Positions 49,180 to 57,970 are shown, numbered from the stretch's first letter. The stretch: 64,000 nucleotides of DNA from Methanobacterium sp. UBA375 (GCA_002495625.1 DAGC01000001.1:1-64000), one strand, 5' to 3'. The notes: generated from the sequence alone by a model not told the origin. Numbers and translations: made by a program.

Positions 49180-50916
49180 TCAATCATTTTGTATTGCTTC
49201 CTTGAAGAACTCTGGAACCAGATTCTTATAGAGGGGGTTGTTGAGTAACATGCGGAAGTTACCATCGAGTATGTACGTCTCACAGTAATCATCCTCTGCA
49301 CGCATCCCCCGGCCGTAAGCTTGTATTAGGGTCATCACAGTCTTATATGCGTACCATTTAGGGTCTTTTTTCCTCCTCTGGTTCACCTGACGGTCACCAA
49401 GGAAGGGGAAGGGTATTTTATAGATAACCTGGAACTGACATTTCTCGTAGGGCAGGTCCACACCTTCACCCATGGACGGGCTGACCAGTACCAGGTTTTC
49501 CTGGCTTTCTTCAAACCTGCGCAGCTGGTACTCCCGGTTATTACTGTTATGGCCTATGAGCCGATTATTTTTGATTTTACCCAGGATGTATTTCTGGCAG
49601 TTGTAGTTATGGGTGTGGATCAGTCCTTTCTCGTACCGGTGGTAGTTGATGATCTTCTCCAGGATGGGGATGGTCTTCGGGGCGGTTCGATTTATGGACC
49701 TACGGGACATGTTCCCCACCAACTTAAGGTGCACCGGCCGAGCCGACGCCGGGAAGTTGCTCTTTATCCTTATCTTATAAGCCTCATCTGCATCTATCCC
49801 CAGCCACCTGCAGAACAGGTCCATGTCCAGTATGGTGGCACTCATGAAGAGGCAGGTATCGGCATGTTCAAACAACCTGTTTTTAGCGTACATATCCACC
49901 TTTAAAGGTTTGAATGCCACGCCGCCTGAGATTCTATCCACCACCCAGTTTTCCGGTGTTTCATCTAAATTGTCCAGTAACTCCTGTAACCGTAATTTGG
50001 TACGGTTTATCCGGTCGGCCTTATTTTTAGGCATCTTCTGGACGGCTAATTTTCTGTAAGAATCATATATCGACTCTAAAAATAATATCCATTCGATGGG
50101 ATTTTCTTCTGACATCATACTAAGGGGTATGCTCTTTTTGATGTCGTTTTCCAGTCTCTTATTGTAGATGTTGACTTCCATACGCCGCATCAGTTTGTCT
50201 TCGATGTTGTGTGCTTCGTCCAGGACCATCAACCTTCTTTTACCGAAGTGCTTCACGTAGTTCAATTCCAAAAGAGCGTAATCGTAATTCATTAAGGTTA
50301 CCGGACTTTTCACAGCTTCTGCCTTCTGTTCCCAGTACTGGCAGTGATCATCCGAGCGGAAGTAGATATTTCCACCGTAAGCATCTTCAAACGCAAATCG
50401 CCCCCCATCGAATGATGATTTACTTATCCCGTATTCGCAGACGAATTTTTGGGAGCGGGGGGTGGTCTGGCAGGCACCAGAGTCGCAACTGATGTCCAGG
50501 GTTTCTTTACAGGAGAAGTTTCCCCGGCCTTTCACCAGGGGGTAGCCAAATTGAGCTCCGTACTGTGATTGTAACTGTTTGGTCATGGTCAAAATATAAG
50601 CCGGCTGGTAGATCCCGGCTAGTGTTGTGGCGATTGCAGATTTACCCGTCCCGGTCCCTGCTTCCAGCAGGATGTAAGGGAAACCTTCTTCCATGGCATT
50701 TTTAATGTTACTTATTATCTCCAGCTGCCCTTCCCTGGGCTCTGGGAAGGGGAAGTTTTCGATTATATCATCATCGATATGTGGATATCCTCTTTTTATT
50801 TCATTAATCCGTGATTGTGGTATTCCAGATGCCTTTGTTAGCTTGGTCCCGTTTTTATTACAGGTGCAGTTGGCCATGATCATGCCGCATTGTTTACAGA
50901 AAAAGCCGTTTCCCAT
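49180..50916 (-). CDS. XPD/DinG-type Fe-S DNA helicase with N-terminal zinc ribbon
   Basis: This 578-residue SF2 helicase has Walker A in LLEAGTGTGKSAIATTLA, a DEAH box in LMVLDEAHNIED, VSPSMGEGVDLP and a final QAYGRGMRAEDD arginine motif. Cysteines between motifs I and II (FSCKETLDISC, GACQT, FVCEYG) are placed for the XPD-family 4Fe-4S cluster. Residues 1-20 carry CKQCGMIMANCTC, a probable zinc ribbon not standard in XPD. It differs from canonical archaeal XPD in the extension and may be a DinG-like paralogue. The gene lies 121 bases upstream of the giant helicase-nuclease in the same direction. Confidence 0.9.
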   Translation of the reverse strand: MGNGFFCKQCGMIMANCTCNKNGTKLTKASGIPQSRINEIKRGYPHIDDDIIENFPFPEPREGQLEIISNIKNAMEEGFPYILLEAGTGTGKSAIATTLAGIYQPAYILTMTKQLQSQYGAQFGYPLVKGRGNFSCKETLDISCDSGACQTTPRSQKFVCEYGISKSSFDGGRFAFEDAYGGNIYFRSDDHCQYWEQKAEAVKSPVTLMNYDYALLELNYVKHFGKRRLMVLDEAHNIEDKLMRRMEVNIYNKRLENDIKKSIPLSMMSEENPIEWILFLESIYDSYRKLAVQKMPKNKADRINRTKLRLQELLDNLDETPENWVVDRISGGVAFKPLKVDMYAKNRLFEHADTCLFMSATILDMDLFCRWLGIDADEAYKIRIKSNFPASARPVHLKLVGNMSRRSINRTAPKTIPILEKIINYHRYEKGLIHTHNYNCQKYILGKIKNNRLIGHNSNNREYQLRRFEESQENLVLVSPSMGEGVDLPYEKCQFQVIYKIPFPFLGDRQVNQRRKKDPKWYAYKTVMTLIQAYGRGMRAEDDYCETYILDGNFRMLLNNPLYKNLVPEFFKEAIQND

Positions 50917-51036
50917 GGGAATTTATATTTGAGATGCTGGTATAAATACTATGAAACCTTTATAAGTTTCCAGGGAAAGAAAATTTTAGCATAGTTTCGG
51001 TCAGATACAAGTTTATTAAATTGTTGAAGGATTATT

Positions 51037-51735
51037 ATGAATGGAAAACTAATTGGAATAGGTGTAGGCCCTGGAGATGCTGAGTTTTTAACTATTAAGG
51101 CCTTGAATATTATAAAAAATGTTGATGTTATATGCGCACCAAAATCATCGGATTCAAAGCCCAGTTTGGCTTTGTCCATCGTGCAGGGATTTCTCGATGA
51201 ACGTGATGATAGTTACCAGTTGTTGGAACCTCTTTTCCCCATGATAGAAGATGAAACTCTTCTGGGAGAATACTGGGACAATGCTGCTGCTCTCATCCAT
51301 GATAAACTCAATGATGGATTGGATGTGGCGTTCGTTACACTGGGAGATCCCACTATTTACAGCACCTTCTCCTATATCAGCAGTAGAATAGGAGATAGAG
51401 GATTTGAGGTGGAAATTATACCAGGCATAACCTCTTTTACTGGCTGCGCCGCGACTGCCGGTATATCCCTTGGTGAGAAGGACGAGATCATAGTAATCGT
51501 GCCCAAGGTCGATGAGAGGCTGGAGCGTATCCTGGAATACGGAGACACCTTCGTGGTGATGAAGACCTCCCGACACAGGGATGATCTGGAAAAAATGGTT
51601 GACCAGGATTCAAGGAGCAAGGATGTTATCTCCGTGCAGAACTGTGGTTTAGAGGATGAAAAGGTTTTCACTGATTTTGTTAAGGACAAGAAGTATTTAT
51701 CCACCACTATTTTGAAGTTTAAAAAAGATAAATAA
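51037..51735 (+). CDS. cbiL: Cobalt-factor II C20-methyltransferase (CbiL)
   Basis: This SAM-dependent methyltransferase methylates C20 of cobalt-factor II in anaerobic cobamide synthesis. Its 232 residues hold the tetrapyrrole-methylase blocks LIGIGVGPGDAEFLTIKAL, ICAPKSS (characteristic of CbiL/CobI), VTLGDPTIYSTFSYI and VEIIPGITSFTGCAATAG. The ATG at 51037 follows GAAGGATTATT. It is isolated from the other cbi genes and precedes the msvR locus in convergent orientation. Confidence 0.95.
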   Translation: MNGKLIGIGVGPGDAEFLTIKALNIIKNVDVICAPKSSDSKPSLALSIVQGFLDERDDSYQLLEPLFPMIEDETLLGEYWDNAAALIHDKLNDGLDVAFVTLGDPTIYSTFSYISSRIGDRGFEVEIIPGITSFTGCAATAGISLGEKDEIIVIVPKVDERLERILEYGDTFVVMKTSRHRDDLEKMVDQDSRSKDVISVQNCGLEDEKVFTDFVKDKKYLSTTILKFKKDK

Positions 51736-51743
51736 GATTTTAT

Positions 51744-51805
51744 TAGAAAATAAGATTTCTATTAATTTATTCACTTATCAGGTACTAGAAAATAAGATTT
51801 CTATT
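51744..51805. repeat. 20-bp direct repeat pair
   Basis: TAGAAAATAAGATTTCTATT occurs exactly at 51744-51763 and 51786-51805 in the convergent spacer between cbiL and msvR. Each unit is also a near-palindrome (AGAAAT/ATTTCT). Nearby, TTTATCTTAAAG is present twice (51841-51852 and 51862-51873) at the end of msvR. Probable terminators or slippage duplications. Confidence 0.75.
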
Positions 51806-51841
51806 CGATTATATTCTATTAATCTAAAGATTAGAACCCAT

Positions 51842-52627
51842 TTATCTTAAAGTTTGTAGCCTATTTATCTTAAAGCAGCAGTATTCGTCTCCCTTGGCGT
51901 AACATTTTATTTCGTCTGCTTCTATTTCCTGGTTGAAATGGGCGGAGAATATGGCTTCCAGAATACCGGAGTCAAATGCACAGGCGGATCTTCCAATTAT
52001 AGGAAGAGTAGCGCATTCAAAACAATCGTACACTCTGATGGTTAGTGGGTCCAGGCTTTCTACGACCATCCGTCCCAGATTATTATCTTCCCAGAATTGG
52101 GCGACGTTTTCCAGGAGATTTTCAGTCACCGGATTTTTCAACTGATCGTTAAATGTCTGGCCTACTTTAAAACCCGCATCGTGTAATATGGGGTCTATGT
52201 TAACTCCTTCTTCCATAAGTGATACTCTTATGGTTCTTAAGATGTATTTATAGAATTTGAATGGATCTGTGGAACTGGTCACCTGTTTTTTCAGGTAGTC
52301 GTCCATGTCCTTCTCGAGTTCAGATTCCCGGGAAATCGTTCCCAAATAGCGTGATTTTATGTAAAAAATTTTTCTACGTCCATCTACAGGGTCTGGTTTA
52401 TAATCAACTATATCTTCTTTTATGAGGTCCTTAAGGTGGGCTGAAATTGTAGATTTTGATTTACCGGTTAACACCACTATGTCGGAACCGTTTAATCCTT
52501 CATCTTTTAATAAGGATAGTATCCTGGTTTTGATTGGGCTTTCTATTACGTTGATGCCGTTTTGGGTTCCGAATATTTTGACTTCCTCTACTTCGGATGC
52601 TTCTAGTTGTAAATTTTTTTGATTCAT
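51842..52627 (-). CDS. msvR: MsvR-type redox regulator (ArsR-like HTH plus V4R domain)
   Basis: This 261-residue transcription regulator has a winged HTH (GSDIVVLTGKSKSTISAHL, DYKPDPVDGRRKIFYI) over residues 25-105 and a C-terminal V4R domain over about 115-258. The V4R part has cysteines in YDCFECATLPI, SACAFDSG and ECYAKGDEYCCF-like IKCYAKGDEYCCFKI, suitable for redox sensing. MsvR is known from methanogens, where it represses the fpaA (fprA) operon and itself unless oxidised. Here it is divergent from fprA with palindromic sites between. GGATTGGAGA precedes the ATG. Identification rests on domain content plus context. Confidence 0.9.
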   Translation of the reverse strand: MNQKNLQLEASEVEEVKIFGTQNGINVIESPIKTRILSLLKDEGLNGSDIVVLTGKSKSTISAHLKDLIKEDIVDYKPDPVDGRRKIFYIKSRYLGTISRESELEKDMDDYLKKQVTSSTDPFKFYKYILRTIRVSLMEEGVNIDPILHDAGFKVGQTFNDQLKNPVTENLLENVAQFWEDNNLGRMVVESLDPLTIRVYDCFECATLPIIGRSACAFDSGILEAIFSAHFNQEIEADEIKCYAKGDEYCCFKINRLQTLR

Positions 52628-52691
52628 TCTCCAATCCTGTAATTTTGAATTTTTTTATTAATTATTATATACGATGTTATATGGGTTTTCA

Positions 52692-52700
52692 CCTATATAA
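52692..52700 (-). promoter_or_regulatory. TATA box of msvR
   Basis: Minus-strand TTATATAGG lies about 65-73 bases upstream of the msvR start codon and immediately next to the first palindromic operator. Confidence 0.6.
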
Positions 52701-52703
52701 ACT

Positions 52704-52721
52704 GTTCGTGCAATTGCGAAC
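52704..52721. promoter_or_regulatory. Operator palindrome 1, TTCG-N8-CGAA
   Basis: GTTCGTGCAATTGCGAAC is an inverted repeat with GTTCG/CGAAC arms. It lies between the msvR and fprA TATA boxes, where a bound regulator could affect both promoters. Its TTCG/CGAA arms match the MsvR-box pattern known from Methanothermobacter. Confidence 0.8.
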
Positions 52722-52728
52722 CATAAAG

Positions 52729-52737
52729 TTTATATAA
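52729..52737 (+). promoter_or_regulatory. TATA box of fprA
   Basis: TTTATATAA on the plus strand predicts transcription near 52760, about 40 bases before the fprA start codon and at the edge of operator 2. Confidence 0.65.
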
Positions 52738-52760
52738 CGGGTTCTCATAATTAATAATTA

Positions 52761-52777
52761 GTTCGCAAACACACGAA
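52761..52777. promoter_or_regulatory. Operator palindrome 2, TTCG-N8-CGAA
   Basis: GTTCGCAAACACACGAA repeats the TTCG-N8-CGAA layout of operator 1 with the same spacing. It covers the predicted fprA transcription start, a position suited to repression. Confidence 0.75.
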
Positions 52778-52798
52778 TTATATTTGGAGGGAAAAAAA

Positions 52799-54022
52799 AT
52801 GAAAGCAAAATCGGTTAAAATTAAAGAAGGAATCTACTGGGTAGGTGTCTTGGATTGGGATATAAGGACTTATCACGGTTATACCCTTAATGGAACAAGT
52901 TACAACGCTTATCTGGTGTTTGGGGAAGATAAAGTAGCTTTAATCGACAACACATATCCCGGATCTTCTGATCAGATGTGGGGTAGAATCCAGGATGCCT
53001 TCCAGATCGAGGGAAAGGACCTACAAATAGATATAGTAGTACAAAATCACGTGGAAAAAGACCACAGTGGAGCGTTACTGGAAATTCATAAGAAATTCCC
53101 AGAGTCCCCCATATACTGCACAGAAATCGCGGTGAAAGGTCTCCTGAAACATTACCCCGCCCTGGAAGGTGCTGATTTTAAAGTGGTTACCACGGGAGAT
53201 ACCCTGGATCTGGGAGGGAAAACACTGGCCTTTTTAGATGCATTCTTACTGCACTGGCCGGACAGCATGTTCACCTTACTGGTAGAAGAAGGTATCTTAT
53301 TCCCAAACGATGCATTTGGACAGCACCTGTGCTTTGCCCAGCGTTATGCCGATGAGATACCAGAACATGTTCTTATGGACGGTGCCCAGAAGTTCTATGC
53401 AAACCTGATCACCCCGTTATCCAAGTTGGTGCTAAAGAAGTTCAAGGAAGTCCAGGATTTAGGTCTTCTGGAGCAGATTGAGATGATAGCCCCATCTCAT
53501 GGGCAGATATGGACCGATCCCATGAAAATAATCGGCGCATACAGCGACTGGGCCACGGGAGCTTGCAAAGATAAAATAACCATAATCTACGACACCATGC
53601 ACTATTCCACCCAGAAGATGGCCCATGCCATAGCAGAAGGTGCTATGAGCGAAGGAGTAGATGTGAAAATGTACTACCTTCACGAAGATGAGCGAAGTGA
53701 AATAGTTAAGGACATACTGGACAGCAAGGCCATCGCCCTGGGAGCTCCAACCATCTATGATGAACCATTCCCCTCAGTAGGAGACTTAATATTTTACCTG
53801 CGCGGCCTAAAATTCAACCGAACTGCAAGGGAAAGACTGGCGGTGACATTTGGATCAATGGGAGGTCAAGGCGGCGCTCCTGAAAACCTGGCGGACAATT
53901 TAAAGGACTGTGGATTCCAGGTTAAAAGCCAGCAGGAAATATATTATGTTCCAAATGCAGATGAGCTAGAACAGTGCTTCATAACCGGACAGAAGTTAGC
54001 ACAGGAGATTAAAAATCTCTAA
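52799..54022 (+). CDS. fprA: F420H2 oxidase, diiron flavoprotein FprA
   Basis: This enzyme reduces O2 to water with F420H2, protecting the methanogen from oxygen. The N-terminal metallo-beta-lactamase-like diiron domain has NHVEKDHSG (H-x-E-x-D), FPNDAFGQHLCF and the distal APSHGQIW histidine. The C-terminal flavodoxin domain begins near residue 250 (ITIIYDTMHYSTQKMAHAI) and has ALGAPTIYDEPFPSV. GGAGGG lies seven to nine bases before ATG 52799. It has 407 residues. The promoter carries two MsvR-like operators, so induction by oxidants is expected. Confidence 0.95.
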   Translation: MKAKSVKIKEGIYWVGVLDWDIRTYHGYTLNGTSYNAYLVFGEDKVALIDNTYPGSSDQMWGRIQDAFQIEGKDLQIDIVVQNHVEKDHSGALLEIHKKFPESPIYCTEIAVKGLLKHYPALEGADFKVVTTGDTLDLGGKTLAFLDAFLLHWPDSMFTLLVEEGILFPNDAFGQHLCFAQRYADEIPEHVLMDGAQKFYANLITPLSKLVLKKFKEVQDLGLLEQIEMIAPSHGQIWTDPMKIIGAYSDWATGACKDKITIIYDTMHYSTQKMAHAIAEGAMSEGVDVKMYYLHEDERSEIVKDILDSKAIALGAPTIYDEPFPSVGDLIFYLRGLKFNRTARERLAVTFGSMGGQGGAPENLADNLKDCGFQVKSQQEIYYVPNADELEQCFITGQKLAQEIKNL

Positions 54023-54043
54023 AATTTATTTTTTTTCTGTAAG
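54022..54043 (+). terminator. T-rich tract after fprA
   Basis: AATTTATTTTTTTTCTG follows the fprA stop within 20 bases. It may cause partial termination before the rubrerythrin gene, which begins only 76 bases after the stop. Confidence 0.35.
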
Positions 54044-54098
54044 AATAAAATAATGTAATATGAATGGGAGTAATTTATGGTTGAATGGAGGAGTAGAT

Positions 54099-54515
54099 AT
54101 GGAGATAATAAACGAACATAAACTGGGAGTTTGTAAAGGCACCGAATTAGAAGAAGCTGTCCAGGCAAATTTCAATGGAGAAACCCAGGAAGTGGGTATA
54201 TATTTAGCAATGGCCCGTCAGGCACAAAGAGAAGGATTACCAGAAGTAGCAGAAGTCCTCACCAGAATAGCCATTGAAGAAGCCCAGCACGCCGCCCATT
54301 TCGCCGAACTGGGTGGTATCATAAAACCAACCCTCAAGGAAAACATAGAGATGATGATCGAGGGAGAGACCAAGGCCAACAACGAGAAAAAAGCAGCGGC
54401 CAAAAAGGCAAAGGAATGCGATGTGGACCCCGCCCATGACTTCTTCGATGAAAGTTCCAGAGACGAAGGTCGCCACGCCGAGATGCTTAAAGGAATATTA
54501 AAAAGGTATTTTTAA
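54099..54515 (+). CDS. Rubrerythrin-like diiron protein without rubredoxin domain
   Basis: This ferritin-like peroxide-scavenging protein has 138 residues. The two iron-binding helices show ETQEVGIYLAMARQ with EEAQHAAHFAEL and, later, DEGRHAEMLKGIL (E-x-x-H pairs). The usual C-terminal rubredoxin domain is absent, so electrons must come from a separate protein. The start is ATG 54099 after GGAGGAG; an upstream in-frame ATG at 54060 is less well placed. It follows fprA and is likely the second gene of the oxygen-defence operon. Confidence 0.92.
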   Translation: MEIINEHKLGVCKGTELEEAVQANFNGETQEVGIYLAMARQAQREGLPEVAEVLTRIAIEEAQHAAHFAELGGIIKPTLKENIEMMIEGETKANNEKKAAAKKAKECDVDPAHDFFDESSRDEGRHAEMLKGILKRYF

Positions 54516-54829
54516 ATTTAAAAGTCATTTTCCCCCATATGACTAGATCAGGAGAGAGATAAGACATACCGCCTCCGTTCTTATTTTTTTCTCTCCTGTT
54601 TATTTTAATTATAATGGGCCACATCACAGAAATTCAATTTCAGTGGTCAAATTCAAATTATAAATTCATTACGTGTTTTATTGGTGGAGCATCGCTAAAA
54701 TTGCACCAGCACAGGCTGGTGAATTCATCATGATTTTTTCTTTATTTTTTGTTCATTAGTTATATTAACTAAAAATTTTATAAATTAACAGTAGTTATTT
54801 TTTTTAAATTAGAGTATGGAGGGAAAAAG
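54516..54829. other. 314-base spacer with two hairpins
   Basis: No gene is visible. The spacer holds a large imperfect hairpin (54549-54598) and a smaller one (CACCAG-N6-CTGGTG, 54704-54721) followed by a T-rich stretch. The last 30 bases carry GGAGGGAAAAAG, the ribosome binding site of the amidohydrolase gene; TAAATTAACAGTAG upstream is AT-rich but has no clear TATA box. Confidence 0.55.
54549..54598 (+). terminator. Imperfect hairpin after rubrerythrin gene
   Basis: CAGGAGAG (54549-54556) pairs with CTCTCCTG (54591-54598), and inner GATAAGA can pair partly with TTCTTATTTT, leaving a loop around ACATACCGCCTCCG. It is followed by TTTATTTTAATTA. It may terminate the fprA operon or form a structured RNA end. 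Confidence 0.5.
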
Positions 54830-55909
54830 ATGCCAGGATTAATCGATGTACATCACCACATCGTTCCTAAAGAATATTTGAAAGATCTTTCAGATCAAGG
54901 AGTAAAAAAAGCTTTAGGGGTGCGATTTCCCAATTGGAGTGCAGATAAGGCACTTGAAGTAATGGATCGAAACGGTATTTCTACATCTGTGATCTCAATT
55001 TCTGCTCCGGGAGTTTATTTTAGGGATAAAGATCCTTCTATGGAATTTGCCAGAGGATTATCAAGAAAGACCAATGAAATATGCGCTGGATTAATTGAGA
55101 GTTATCCGGAAAGATTCGGTGCTTTTGCTACTCTGCCTCTTCCAGATGTTGATGCTGCTTTGGAAGAGCTGGAATATGCCCTTGACGTGCTGAAACTTGA
55201 TGGAGTATTTCTTTTATCGAATTATGATGGGTATTATCTTGGGGATACACGATTTGAAAGGTTATTTTCCGAACTTAACCGTCGAAAGGTGGCGGTGTTC
55301 GTTCATCCGGCTACACCCCCTGGCATCGAGGAAATACACATGGGAGTCCCTGAATCGATGATAGATGTCTGTTTTGACACCACGAGGACAGCACTTTCCC
55401 TGATGGTGAATGGTGTGACCAAGAAATATCCGGACGTACGCTTTATCCTGGCCCATGCTGGTGGTACGATCCCTTACCTGGCAGCAAGACTGGATATTTT
55501 ATCCACTCTCTTTGCCGGATTAGGAGGTGTAAGTTCGTATATAGCCGAGGGAGTTGATTTGGTTTCCCATGCTGTCCCCAAATTACAGGAATCCTTCCCT
55601 GATGAACTTAAAATATATATAAAAGTTAAAGATAATATGCTTCCAGAAGGCCCTGATTTTTATCTGAAAAGATTTTACTATGATACCGCTGTTTCAGCTT
55701 CACCCCACGCTTTTGCAGCTCTCCAAACTCTGGTCGATAGTTCGAAAATAGTGTTCGGGTCTGATTATGTTTTCGCGACAGAAGCCGCCGTACCATTAAC
55801 TATTAAAGGTGTAAGAGAATATGTGGGCTTTGATGAAAAAGATGTGGCGGCAATCGAGAGAGAAAATGCTATGGGTCTATTTCCGAGACTTAAAAAAGTT
55901 TCTAAATAA
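54830..55909 (+). CDS. Amidohydrolase-2 (ACMSD-like) metal-dependent hydrolase
   Basis: This 359-residue TIM-barrel protein of the PF04909 type begins with IDVHHHIVP (two metal-binding histidines). It has AVFVHPATPPG, FILAHAGGTIPYLAARL (third histidine) and a C-terminal IVFGSDYVF aspartate, plus ERENAMGLFPRL. Family members decarboxylate or hydrolyse aromatic or cyclic acids; the substrate cannot be named. GGAGGGAAAAAG precedes the ATG. Base use looks less codon-streamlined than its neighbours, and the family is mainly bacterial, so transfer is possible. Confidence 0.88.
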   Translation: MPGLIDVHHHIVPKEYLKDLSDQGVKKALGVRFPNWSADKALEVMDRNGISTSVISISAPGVYFRDKDPSMEFARGLSRKTNEICAGLIESYPERFGAFATLPLPDVDAALEELEYALDVLKLDGVFLLSNYDGYYLGDTRFERLFSELNRRKVAVFVHPATPPGIEEIHMGVPESMIDVCFDTTRTALSLMVNGVTKKYPDVRFILAHAGGTIPYLAARLDILSTLFAGLGGVSSYIAEGVDLVSHAVPKLQESFPDELKIYIKVKDNMLPEGPDFYLKRFYYDTAVSASPHAFAALQTLVDSSKIVFGSDYVFATEAAVPLTIKGVREYVGFDEKDVAAIERENAMGLFPRLKKVSK

Positions 55910-55933
55910 ATTGAAAGAGTCTCTTTAATTTCT

Positions 55934-57286
55934 TTAAGTAGCGAGTTTCTTCAACTTCTCACAGGCATCCTCTGCAGCCAGTATGATGGGATCGATTACC
56001 ATGGAAAGGGGAGGTGCATAGGAAAATTCCATTGCCGCGAGTTCATAACAGGTAACACCCTGGGCTATGGCCAGGGACATGGTATCTATTCTCTCGGCAA
56101 CCCTTTCCTCGGCGATGATCTGGCAGCCTATAATCTTGCCTTTAAGGGTGGATATAATCTTTACATCGATCCTTTTCGCCCCAGGATAGTAACGGGCCTT
56201 GGTTAGGGCTCTGCTTTTGCCGGCGATCACTTCTATACCATTCTGCATGGCACTGGCTTTGGATGAACCAACGGCACCGAACTCCAGGGCTCCGATCTTG
56301 GAGACCATGGCATTGAGGACGGCTTTAAATTCCGCCTTCACTCCCACGATGTTCTTGGCGGCTATTTTACCCTGTCTTACAGCGGTAGTGCCCAGTGGAG
56401 ACTGGGTGTTCTGACTGGTTATGGCATCAAAAACTTCCACACAATCTCCCACAGCATATATGTTGGGGACGGAGGTTTGCATTTTCTCGTTGACCAGGAT
56501 GGCCCATCTTCCAATTTCACAACCCGCCATTAGAGCCAGCTTAATCTGTGGCCTGATACCGGTGGCCATTATAACCATATCTGTATCTATAACTTCATCG
56601 CCTATGATTGCCTTCTCCACCCGTTTTTTACCTATGATCTCCTCTAGGGGATGGCCGAGGATGATCCTTATCCCTTCCTTTTCTATGTATTCCTGGATTA
56701 TTTTGGACATGTCTGAATCCAGTGATCTGGGGATTAGTTGAGGGAGCATTTCCGTCACCGTGACTTCCAAACCCATTTTCTTCAGTCCGAAGGCTGTTTC
56801 CAGGCCTATGAGTCCAGCACCCACCACTACGGCTTTGCTGCTATTTTCTGCCCATTTTTTAATTTCCAGGCCATCTTCGATGGTTCTAATTTTAAAAACG
56901 CCTTCCAGGGTGGTTCCCGGGATATGGGGAATGAAAGAAGTGGCTCCGGTGGCGATCACCAGGTAATCGTAGGATATTTCTTTTTCAATACTGATGTACC
57001 GGTTATTTAACCGATATTTCAATTTTTTCTCGTTGTTTATTACTTTAAATACTTCTGCATTTGTTATTACTTTTATGTCCTTTTCCAGATAGTCTTCTGG
57101 TTGGTGCATCACTATATCTTCAAAGCTTTCTACATCTCCACTTAAAACGTAGGGTATAGCGCAGGGAGAATATGCTATCTGGTTTTCCATGGTGATAACG
57201 GTTATTTCCATATCTTCATCATATCTGCGGATATTTGAAGCGGTGGAAATTCCAGCTGCTCCACCTCCGATTATAACTACTTTCAT
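55934..57286 (-). CDS. CoA-disulfide reductase / NADH oxidase-like flavoprotein
   Basis: The 450-residue protein is a pyridine-nucleotide disulfide oxidoreductase. It has FAD-binding VVIIGGGAAGISTASNIRR, a single redox cysteine C42 in AYSPCAIPYVLSG, NAD-binding AVVVGAGLIGLETAFGLKK, VPNIYAVGDCVEV and a C-terminal dimerisation domain. The single cysteine (rather than CxxxxC) points to CoA-disulfide or polysulfide reductase, or H2O-forming NADH oxidase. It could complement the oxygen-defence genes nearby; that link is inference. It is convergent with the amidohydrolase. Confidence 0.9.
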   Translation of the reverse strand: MKVVIIGGGAAGISTASNIRRYDEDMEITVITMENQIAYSPCAIPYVLSGDVESFEDIVMHQPEDYLEKDIKVITNAEVFKVINNEKKLKYRLNNRYISIEKEISYDYLVIATGATSFIPHIPGTTLEGVFKIRTIEDGLEIKKWAENSSKAVVVGAGLIGLETAFGLKKMGLEVTVTEMLPQLIPRSLDSDMSKIIQEYIEKEGIRIILGHPLEEIIGKKRVEKAIIGDEVIDTDMVIMATGIRPQIKLALMAGCEIGRWAILVNEKMQTSVPNIYAVGDCVEVFDAITSQNTQSPLGTTAVRQGKIAAKNIVGVKAEFKAVLNAMVSKIGALEFGAVGSSKASAMQNGIEVIAGKSRALTKARYYPGAKRIDVKIISTLKGKIIGCQIIAEERVAERIDTMSLAIAQGVTCYELAAMEFSYAPPLSMVIDPIILAAEDACEKLKKLAT

Positions 57287-57496
57287 CCTGATTTTTCTCC
57301 TGGATTACCCGTAAAAACCGGGCTTTGTCTTATCTTTTTGTAAAATTTACTGAATTTTTTTTAATTGTAACTTTTTTATCTTTTTTGGTATACAAAATTA
57401 TCAGTTATATTGACATATTTAGATATATCAAATAGTATTACTATTAATAGTATAAGTAATATATCATTACTCAGGACCAAAAAGGATTGGAAAGAA

Positions 57497-57970
57497 ATGG
57501 GATTTTTGGATATCTTCAAAAACAATGTAAATTCCCTGAATAAGAAGGGTATTAGACTTTTAAATAAAGGAAACTACCCAGGAGCTCTCAAATATTTTAA
57601 TAAAGCTTTGGAAACAGAACCAGATTCATATAAAACCCGTTTCAACCGGGCAATTACACTCTGGGAATTGGGGAAAACCTGTGAAGCTATAAAAGAATAT
57701 GATAAAGTTCTGGATATTAATCCGGGACATGCAGGGGCATGGTTCAACCTGGGAGTGATTATATCCATATTTGGAAGATACGAGGATGCCCTGGACTTTA
57801 TCGACACGGCACTGGAACTCGAACCAGACGATGCTCTAGTATGGTACATCAGGGGCCTTATTTTAGAAAAAGTTAACAGATCCAGCGAAGCCTTAGAATG
57901 CCTGGAGAAGGCATATAAACTGGATCCCGGGCTTGAATCCCTGGAAAAGGGATCTATCGAACTGTTTTAA
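57497..57970 (+). CDS. Tetratricopeptide-repeat protein
   Basis: From ATG 57497 (MGFLDIFKNNVN) the protein has 157 residues and about four TPRs: KGIRLLNKGNYPGALKYFNK, RFNRAITLWELGKTCEAIKE, AWFNLGVIISIFGRYEDALD and VWYIRGLILEKVNRSSEALE. The frame stays open to 57410, but that 29-residue stretch is Asn/Ser/Ile-rich and AT-rich and probably untranslated. No catalytic domain is present. It likely scaffolds other proteins; the partners are unknown. Confidence 0.87.
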   Translation: MGFLDIFKNNVNSLNKKGIRLLNKGNYPGALKYFNKALETEPDSYKTRFNRAITLWELGKTCEAIKEYDKVLDINPGHAGAWFNLGVIISIFGRYEDALDFIDTALELEPDDALVWYIRGLILEKVNRSSEALECLEKAYKLDPGLESLEKGSIELF

